Translations under genes and position numbers: made by a program
The notes under the pieces: generated by a model
Told to the model about the DNA's origin: nothing
The model's input: only the letters and a program-made list of their open reading frames with translations
Databases searched by the model: none
In this document: positions 24,451-31,700 of the stretch, piece by piece
Position numbering within the stretch: position 1 is the first letter of the stretch
How the letters are laid out: each line of letters opens with the position of its first letter
Origin: Deltaproteobacteria bacterium
GTDB lineage: Bacteria > Bdellovibrionota > UBA1018
DNA: 34,535 nucleotides
Reading direction: 5' to 3'
Assembly (NCBI GenBank): GCA_013286765.1
Contig: JABDFB010000011.1
Coordinates: 2,167-36,701 of the forward strand

Positions 24451-26679
24451 TTACTTCGCTGTTGCTGCCTTATTCGCACCAGCGGACCCATTGCCACCCT
24501 GTTTACCATTACCTGACGAGGAGGTGGAGCCGCTACCGTAGAGTTTCGAATTAATTGTAAGCGTTGTTGTGTTATTTACGGCTCGGGTTTCAGAACCAGC
24601 ATTCGGGTTAACCCCATTCAGGACAGTTTGCATGTCACCTAGGCCTGGTCCAGCGATTTGATTGCCGATATTATCTTGTACTTTAGCAAAAAACCTCTTC
24701 CATTGTTTAGTGCATTGCGTAGATTCTCCAGAAGGAAATATTCGATCATCAGGTCGCATCTTTATACCCCGAGATTGAGATGTTTGGTGAAGATCGTTCG
24801 CTTGTGCAAACCTGTCATACTGATGAAGTCGAATATGAGCCTCCATAACGCCGGCAAGCTTTCCGTAGTAGTCTTTGCGAGCTTTTAAGTACTCTACACC
24901 GCCATCTTTTAGCAGAGCACTCTGCCTCTCATAAGCTTCTTTTAGTACTTTCTCTTTCTCAGCTAACTCAAACAGATTTTTGGTAAATAGCTTATCATCC
25001 TCATTTTTGATATCATCAAGCGCTTTAGTGGCATTACCTCTCGAGTTTAAAGCAGACGCATAAGGGTCAACCAGAACTTGCACGTCGAGTCGGGTTAGAC
25101 TCTTATGGGTCTGACTGCCATTCAAGGCTGAGTCGCGCGCCGATTTTAAACGATCAATATAGTTTTTTAAATCCTCCAAATATTGACCTGAAATACAATC
25201 ACCAGCCCCTGGTTTCATAGTGGCGCTCAAATTTGGAAATTCCTTTAGCAGCTGATCAACCCCCCCTTCATCCAAATAAGGATTGAATTCAGAATCCTTT
25301 GTACTTCTCCGTTTGACTCCACCAGGCGGTGTAACAGCTGCGCCCTGTGCATTAGCAGCCCTAGCTGCAGCTCGAGCTTCAGCTCTAACTTTTGCCTCTT
25401 GGGATCTTTCCATGTCAGCCACAATGCCCGGATATTTCTCTTTTAGGACTGATTTCATGGGATGCGTATCCAGAAGCTGGCTCAACAATGCAATCTTTTT
25501 TTCCCGACTAAGTTCCAAGAGAAATTTCTCTCTCTCATCCGCACTAAGCCCATTAAGCTGGTCGATTTCTTGTACAGGGTTTTCACGAAATGCTGCAAGA
25601 TTTGGCTCCTTTTGAACTCGTAACTGAGAAACAGAATTAGTTCTGGATTTCGTGCCAGAGCCGGCCGATACTGGGCTTGTTCTTTGAGCTACCGCAGTTC
25701 CGGTTGAAGCATTAACAGGTGCGCTCACGTTCGTCCTGCCAACAGTCGATGGTGGTGCGTTAGTTACTGTAGAAAGGTTTCGCTCTCGATTAGTTGTACT
25801 ATTAGTGGTGCTATTAATAGCATCGATCTGTTGTCTAGCATCTTGCACATTTCTAGCAAACTTTGGACTCCCATCCTTTAATAATTCTGTCTCTAGTTCA
25901 GTTTTAATAGTTCGGAAATCTTTTAGTCTATCCATTTCAGCCCGCGTAATTGCGCTGGGCTGCTTCATTGTACCGAGTTCCTTCAAAAGACTTATACGTT
26001 TTAAATTAGGCAAGTCTTTTACGGCCGCAGCTCTTTGAGTTGGAGTCATTCTCCGCAGAACATCTAACTTATCAGTCGGATTCTCACCAAAATCGTCGAG
26101 CTCGCTCTGAGTTACAGGACCGGATGCTTTAGCTCCACTCACAGAAGTAACGCTTGATTTCGTAAGCGGCGTGGACACAGAACTACCTGGCGTCGACACT
26201 GAACCACCTGAAGATACTCTAACGGTTCTAGTTTGCGGTACAGGAGGAGCTGCGCTCTGCCTTCGGCCCACCTTCTGCTCTGCCTCATCTGCAGCAGACT
26301 TGAAGCGCTCAATTAATACTGTTCTCGCTTCAGCCCGGGTTTCCGGGTCAAAAGCTTCTTTTGATTCGTTTTTATAAAGGCTCTGAAAGAACTGAACTTG
26401 TTGTTCATGAGTCAGTTCTTTTACATCGGTAGCCCACTGTTGAGGAGTAAGAGATCTCACTTTCCTTTTATTTTCTTTAATAAATTTCATCGGATCTTGA
26501 GTAAATTGATCCATTTCGTCTTGATTTAAACCAGTCCAAACAGTTCCATAATAGTATCGTTGACGGGTCTGAGTAAACTTTACAGTAGGCTGCTTAGCGT
26601 CATCCCCAGCTATCGCAGGTACCGTCGTTAGTGACGTTGAAAGAAGAACCACCCCAACAAACCATAAAATAGGATTCAT
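24451..26679 (-). CDS. Exported protein with three degenerate ~45-residue repeats
   Basis: A 742-aa protein not recognised. It begins with a classical signal peptide (NPILWFVGVVLLSTSLTTVPAIAG, cleavage near residue 24), so it is exported. Three degenerate repeats share the pattern F..(N/D)P....(D/K)......L(T/S)...R......L......LL..L: near residues 58-103 (QFTQDPMKFI ... RSLTPQQW), near 193-235 (DFGENPTDKLDVLRRMTPTQ) and near 375-420 (AFRENPVQEIDQLNGLSADE). Ser/Thr/Ala-rich linkers separate them. A helical C-terminal domain and a Gly/Ser/Asn-rich tail follow. No Shine-Dalgarno is visible before the ATG. It lies 107 bases downstream of the HtrA gene on the same strand. Confidence 0.8.
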   Translation of the reverse strand: MNPILWFVGVVLLSTSLTTVPAIAGDDAKQPTVKFTQTRQRYYYGTVWTGLNQDEMDQFTQDPMKFIKENKRKVRSLTPQQWATDVKELTHEQQVQFFQSLYKNESKEAFDPETRAEARTVLIERFKSAADEAEQKVGRRQSAAPPVPQTRTVRVSSGGSVSTPGSSVSTPLTKSSVTSVSGAKASGPVTQSELDDFGENPTDKLDVLRRMTPTQRAAAVKDLPNLKRISLLKELGTMKQPSAITRAEMDRLKDFRTIKTELETELLKDGSPKFARNVQDARQQIDAINSTTNSTTNRERNLSTVTNAPPSTVGRTNVSAPVNASTGTAVAQRTSPVSAGSGTKSRTNSVSQLRVQKEPNLAAFRENPVQEIDQLNGLSADEREKFLLELSREKKIALLSQLLDTHPMKSVLKEKYPGIVADMERSQEAKVRAEARAAARAANAQGAAVTPPGGVKRRSTKDSEFNPYLDEGGVDQLLKEFPNLSATMKPGAGDCISGQYLEDLKNYIDRLKSARDSALNGSQTHKSLTRLDVQVLVDPYASALNSRGNATKALDDIKNEDDKLFTKNLFELAEKEKVLKEAYERQSALLKDGGVEYLKARKDYYGKLAGVMEAHIRLHQYDRFAQANDLHQTSQSRGIKMRPDDRIFPSGESTQCTKQWKRFFAKVQDNIGNQIAGPGLGDMQTVLNGVNPNAGSETRAVNNTTTLTINSKLYGSGSTSSSGNGKQGGNGSAGANKAATAK

Positions 26680-26685
26680 GTAATA

Positions 26686-26696
26686 AATGTTACATT
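26686..26696 (-). promoter_or_regulatory. Short AT-rich palindrome just upstream of start
   Basis: AATGTTACATT is an 11-base palindrome with a free centre, flanked by AATA and TATT, 6 bases from the start codon of the repeat protein. It occupies the place where a Shine-Dalgarno would be expected. It could be an operator or chance in AT-rich DNA. Confidence 0.25.
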
Positions 26697-26786
26697 ATTC
26701 TACTTAAAAGAGGTATAAATAATACGCTTTTTATCAGGTACTAATTCCGCTTGGAAATTCAGGAGTTACCGGTACGCGGAAGATGT

Positions 26787-28388
26787 TTACTCGTCTTCGT
26801 CCGGTCCTTCGTCGTTATCGGTGTCCGACTCCGTTTCGGGCTGAGCCTTACTCAAATCCAGGATAATCACCAAATACCCTTCACGGCCATCGCCGCCCAT
26901 ACGCCGAACACGGAGAAGATAGCTCTTCTTCTGTTTCACTACTGCGTAAAATCCATTGACGCTTTCGACAGGTTTGCGTTCCACTTCTACGATTACATCG
27001 CCAGCGGTTAGTCCGGATTGAGCAGCAGCCCCCATCGGGTCAATTTCTCTTACCAGAACTCCCTTTGTATTTTTTGGCAATTCGAGCCTTTGTCTCAATC
27101 CCGGAGTCAGGTTTGTAAGAGACATTCCGGTATTAATATGGGATGGACCGGTCTCACGTTTGGGCTTTTCTTTCTTCTTACCTTCTTCGGGCGTAGGTCT
27201 CTTCCCGACTTGGAGGCTGATAGTTTTTTCCTTCCCATCCCGCAGAATCTTCATCTTAGTGGTCTTGCCCACCGGCACCGCGGTTACCTCTGCTGTAAGT
27301 TCACCGTTTGTGTGTACCTTCTTCCCATTAAACTCAGTCACGATGTCATAAGGCTGTATTCCCGCTTTTGCTGCCGGCCCATCCGGGCTGACATCAGACA
27401 CATAAGGCGCTTTTAGATCCTTCGGCGCATTCAGTTTTTCGGCGACTTCGGGATTCAGGTTTCCAACCAAAACTCCCAAGAAACCGCGATCGACATATCC
27501 TTTTGTTTTCAACTGCGGCAGAATATTCTTCACGACATTGATAGGAATCGCAAATCCGATCCCCTGTGCTCGCGCTTCAATCGCGTTATTGATTCCGATT
27601 ACTTCGCCTTTTAAATTCACCAACGGTCCGCCCGAATTTCCGGGATTAATCGGCGCATCGGTTTGTAAATACGTCACCAACGGAAAATCAGGCGCAAATC
27701 GTCCTTTTGCCGAAATAATGCCGTGAGTGACCGAGTGCCCTTGCGCAAACGGATTTCCAACGGCCATTACATACTCCCCTACTTGAAGAGCATCCGAATC
27801 GCCCAGTTTTATGGCCGCTAAAACTTTCTTTGTTTTGACCTGAATTAAGGCGATATCTAGATCTGCATCTCGACCTACCACACTTCCATCTGTCGGCGTT
27901 TCAGTAGGATCTTCGGTAAAAGCAATTTTAATCTGATCGGCTCCGGCAACCACGTGGTTATTCGTCAAGATCAGTCCTGACGAATCGATAATAAAGCCTG
28001 TTCCAAGCGCAACTGCCTTAGGTAGTGCCCGACGTTTTTTTCGTCTCGGGCGCGGCGGCTGATCTTCTTCGGATTCACCAGACCTTCCACCACCGGCACC
28101 ACCTTGGCCGAAAAAATCCTCAAAAAATCGTCGAAACAATTCGTCTGGACTTCCTGGCGCGGGACCGACGGGACTTTTAATCGTCGAAAGCGTTGAAATA
28201 TTCACTACCGAAGGCACGGCTGTTTTTGCCAGCTCCACAAAAATCTGTGATGAAATTTGTTTTTCATCATCCTTTGACGCACGCCCTAAACTGGACAAAG
28301 AAAATAAACCTAAACTTATAATAGCTAGGGAAAAAATGGCCTTCGATTTTCCGAACGATTGTCCAATTGAATGAAAAGAGCGTAACAT
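26787..28388 (-). CDS. HtrA/DegP-type periplasmic serine protease
   Basis: A 533-aa protease and chaperone for misfolded envelope proteins. It has an N-terminal signal or anchor (about residues 16-37), a Gly/Glu/Arg-rich insert (about 94-120), and a trypsin-like domain with the triad His145 (LTNNHVVAGA), Asp178 (DADLDIALIQ) and Ser251 (NPGNSGGPLVN). Two PDZ domains follow (about 310-390 and 425-505). The C-terminus is strongly acidic (DTDNDEGPDEDE), which is unusual for the family. All catalytic residues are present, so it should be active. AAGG about 10 bases before the ATG may serve as ribosome site. The repeat protein gene follows on the same strand. Confidence 0.94.
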   Translation of the reverse strand: MLRSFHSIGQSFGKSKAIFSLAIISLGLFSLSSLGRASKDDEKQISSQIFVELAKTAVPSVVNISTLSTIKSPVGPAPGSPDELFRRFFEDFFGQGGAGGGRSGESEEDQPPRPRRKKRRALPKAVALGTGFIIDSSGLILTNNHVVAGADQIKIAFTEDPTETPTDGSVVGRDADLDIALIQVKTKKVLAAIKLGDSDALQVGEYVMAVGNPFAQGHSVTHGIISAKGRFAPDFPLVTYLQTDAPINPGNSGGPLVNLKGEVIGINNAIEARAQGIGFAIPINVVKNILPQLKTKGYVDRGFLGVLVGNLNPEVAEKLNAPKDLKAPYVSDVSPDGPAAKAGIQPYDIVTEFNGKKVHTNGELTAEVTAVPVGKTTKMKILRDGKEKTISLQVGKRPTPEEGKKKEKPKRETGPSHINTGMSLTNLTPGLRQRLELPKNTKGVLVREIDPMGAAAQSGLTAGDVIVEVERKPVESVNGFYAVVKQKKSYLLRVRRMGGDGREGYLVIILDLSKAQPETESDTDNDEGPDEDE

Positions 28389-28597
28389 CTTTGTTCTTAC
28401 CTTTCGTTTCTTTCTAATACACTCGGGCTAACGCATTCACTCACTTACACTACTAATGCCTTCTAGCGCTTTTGCTTCAAGGTTTAAAGCACTACCTTGG
28501 TTTTTTTGGAATGTCCATCAGAGCAAGCATCTATATTATCTAAGGACTTAATCTATCTGTGTCAGCGTCGACATCTGCTTTTCTATTAGGGATTTTC
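28389..28597. other. Intergenic region between divergent genes
   Basis: About 210 bases with no gene, between htrA (minus) and the LamG lipoprotein gene (plus). It should hold promoters for both, but I could not single out convincing -35/-10 boxes. A T-run occurs near 28500-28508. I see no strong hairpin. Confidence 0.5.
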
Positions 28598-28702
28598 ATG
28601 CGATCAATAATAGTTGAGCAATCTAATCAAATAATGTTATTCTTAATAATATATGGAACGGCAGCATTAGCTGCTGAAAGTGGTACGTATGCGGCACGTT
28701 AG
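28598..28702 (+). CDS. Possible short leader ORF resembling a signal peptide
   Basis: A 34-codon frame with a well-placed AGGGA before its ATG. Its translation has a hydrophobic core and Ala-x-Ala-like end (IMLFLIIYGTAALAAES) and it stops at TAG 28700-28702. It overlaps the first codons of the giant lipoprotein in another frame. It may be an upstream leader that couples translation, a remnant of a replaced gene start, or chance. Confidence 0.3.
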   Translation: MRSIIVEQSNQIMLFLIIYGTAALAAESGTYAAR

Positions 28703-31700
28703 AAATCTAGTGAGACTTGATAGTCGTCTGGAAGTTGCTCGGCTTAATAACCAAGATGCAACTTCTCGCTCGGGCTCTTTTCAAGACTCCTATTCAACAC
28801 ACTATTCACAAACTTCATTTGCAGCCCCTCTATTTTCTTTTCTGGTCTTAACGCTCTTGGCTTTCACCAGTTGCAATAAAACCGGAAACGAGAATATTAC
28901 TAACGGCAGCTATGATCTAAAAGTAAATATTATTAGTGGAAATAAACAAATTGTTGGACCAGGAGCTCCCTATCAACAAGCTCTCAACGTTCAAGTCGTT
29001 ACACGGACTGACAATACTCCCGTTCCAGGCCTTCAAACAAGTTTCCAAGAGACGACAAATACTGGAACCGTTCTTTCAAAAAATACTATTACTACTGACG
29101 CAGACGGAATGGCTACTATCAACGCCACCGCACCTAACAGCTTTGGGCAGAATATTTCGATTCAAGCCGCTGTATCTGGTACAGATTCTGCGAACGCATT
29201 TTCTCTGGCGACTTATACGGAAGAAAAATATTATCATATTACTTTAACCACCACGAACAACCTTTTCGAAACCGCTGGGTCTCCTTTCAGCTTCATTATC
29301 AGTGTGAAAAACCCTGCGGGCGCTCTTGTCACGAGTTACAACAAAACCAGGACATTCACGATAAGCACCAGCGCTGCCGAGGCCTGGGCCTGGAGCGGCG
29401 TCAGCACCGATGGCTATCAAATTCCAAGCACACTCACCTGCGTCTTCTCAAATGGTATTTGTACCTCACCGACGACCAACGTTCTCACAGACGTCCGGAA
29501 AAACACACTAGTGACCGTTTCCGATACACCTGATGGATTTGATTCGATCTCTCAGACTCCGGTTTTATTACAAACCAATACTATTTCACCAACCCAACTT
29601 GCTTTCTCGACACTTCTCAACGGCCCTACCGGCGTAGGTGGAGTTGCCGGCGTCGCATCACTGGGCACGATCACTTTGGTGTCTGGTGCTTCGCCTATCA
29701 CTCGTTATCTAGCTATTGTTGATGCAGCTGGAAACTTTCTGTCCAATGCAACTACTGGTGGAATCAGTGTCACAGCCGAAACTCCTGCTAGTGCCATCAC
29801 AAGTAACCTCACTACGGGAACCAATTCCTTCACTTTTACGCCAAAACAGGCAGTTACCGGCACCATTCACGGTATCTCTTCTGGCATTCAGACCGACTTG
29901 ACTATCATCGTTGTACCAGGCGCGCTAGATCACTTCGTTGTCACGACTCAACACTCTGGAACAGAAGCAGCAGATACTCCGTTTCAAATTACCCTCCAAG
30001 CCCAAGATGCCAATAATAATAACATCACGACTTACAACCAGAGCCCGACACTCTCCTACTCTGTTTCAAACTCTGCGAACACAGTTTACGGATTTAATAG
30101 CCAGGTTCCTGCATCTGGTGCCGTCGCATTCAGCAACGGTACTGCCACCATTTCTGGATTTCAGCTTTTTAATGCTTCTGTAACACCTCACATTATCGTC
30201 CGACAGAGTGGCTCCCAACTTGGTGATTCTGGCGCAATTACGATCACAACCGGTGCTAAGAGCAGAGTTGGTTTTTCTGCCCCCCCTTCAACCTCCGCTA
30301 CCGCCGGCGTTAGTTTCGTCACTCAGCCCTCGGTTCAAATCCAAGATGCTTACGGGAATCTAGTCACAACCGCAACTGATAACGTTACACTTTCACCATT
30401 TACCGATTCAAGTTGCGCTGTACCAGCAACAGCAGGGACTCTCGCCACCAATGCAAGCGCCACTCAGGGCCCCGCCGTAGCTGGAGTTGTTGCTTTTAGT
30501 GGTGTCTCCTATACGAAAATCGGTTCTCTCTACTTAAAAGCGACTTCTGGAAGTTTAACAGCGTCCGACTGTTCGCTCGTACCACCCTCCAGTGCTTTTT
30601 CTACAACAATTTTGCCAGCCGATCCTGCTCAGCTAGTTTACAGCACTCAACCCAGCACTACAGCAACTGCTGGCGTCCCCTTTGCCATACAACCAGTGGT
30701 TCAAGTCCTTGACACTTTCAGTAACCTGATTAGCTCCGCTACTACAGGGATTACCATTGGGGCTTATACAAACGCACTCTGCACAATCGCTGCTCCGGGT
30801 AACATTAGTGCCACCACGAATCCTTTGAATGCTTCTTCGGGAGTAGCTAGTTTCTCTAGTGTGGATTATGATACCCCAGGCACCATCTACTTGGGAGCTA
30901 CTTCTGGAAGCCTGACAAAAGCATGTTCGTCTTCTTCTATCACTGTCGCTTCCTCTTCCACTAGCTTAGTCGATAATTCCTCAGCTCTATTCGGCCAAGG
31001 CTCTGGCAATGGCACGGCTGTAAGTTCCGGCACAGAAACTATAGACACAACTTCCGAGGGCCGAGCTTTGCCAAATTGCACCGATACTCATCCCTGGATG
31101 AACACGTCCAATCTGATCTTCCTGGCGCATTTTGAAGAAACCGGTAGCCCCGCTTCATTCGCAGACTCTTCTTGTGGTACTGCAGGAAGCAATTTTGTCG
31201 CCTCAGGAACGCACAACTTAAGCCCGTCGGGGACATCTACCGCTGGAGCTACCGGTAAAATCGGAAACGGGCTAACGACTTCAGCTACCTTCGCCGGAAT
31301 CACCAGCAACCTTTACACAGGCAATACTGATATAACCGAAATGGTCTGGGTAAAACCTACGGCTCCAAGCGGAGCATCTGCGATCTATAATGGAAACGGC
31401 AGCAACGCCGGGTACGGGATCATTATTAACATGCCCCAGACGGATGATCTTCTGCCATACGACGACAATAGTGGATCGTTGGTCAATTTCTTCTCCGGCG
31501 GTCAATTTATCGACCCGGGAGACCATGTCATTCTGATCCCCTTTAACGCTTGGACGCATTTGGCTTTAGTAATTTCGGTTACTAGTGGCCAAGCCGACTG
31601 GAATATCTATGTGAACGGAGAGCAAAGAACCCGTCGCTATCCTTCCTCTGCAAGTAACCCGACGTTGGGCCTAGCGATCGGTACCGGACTGATTGGAAGC

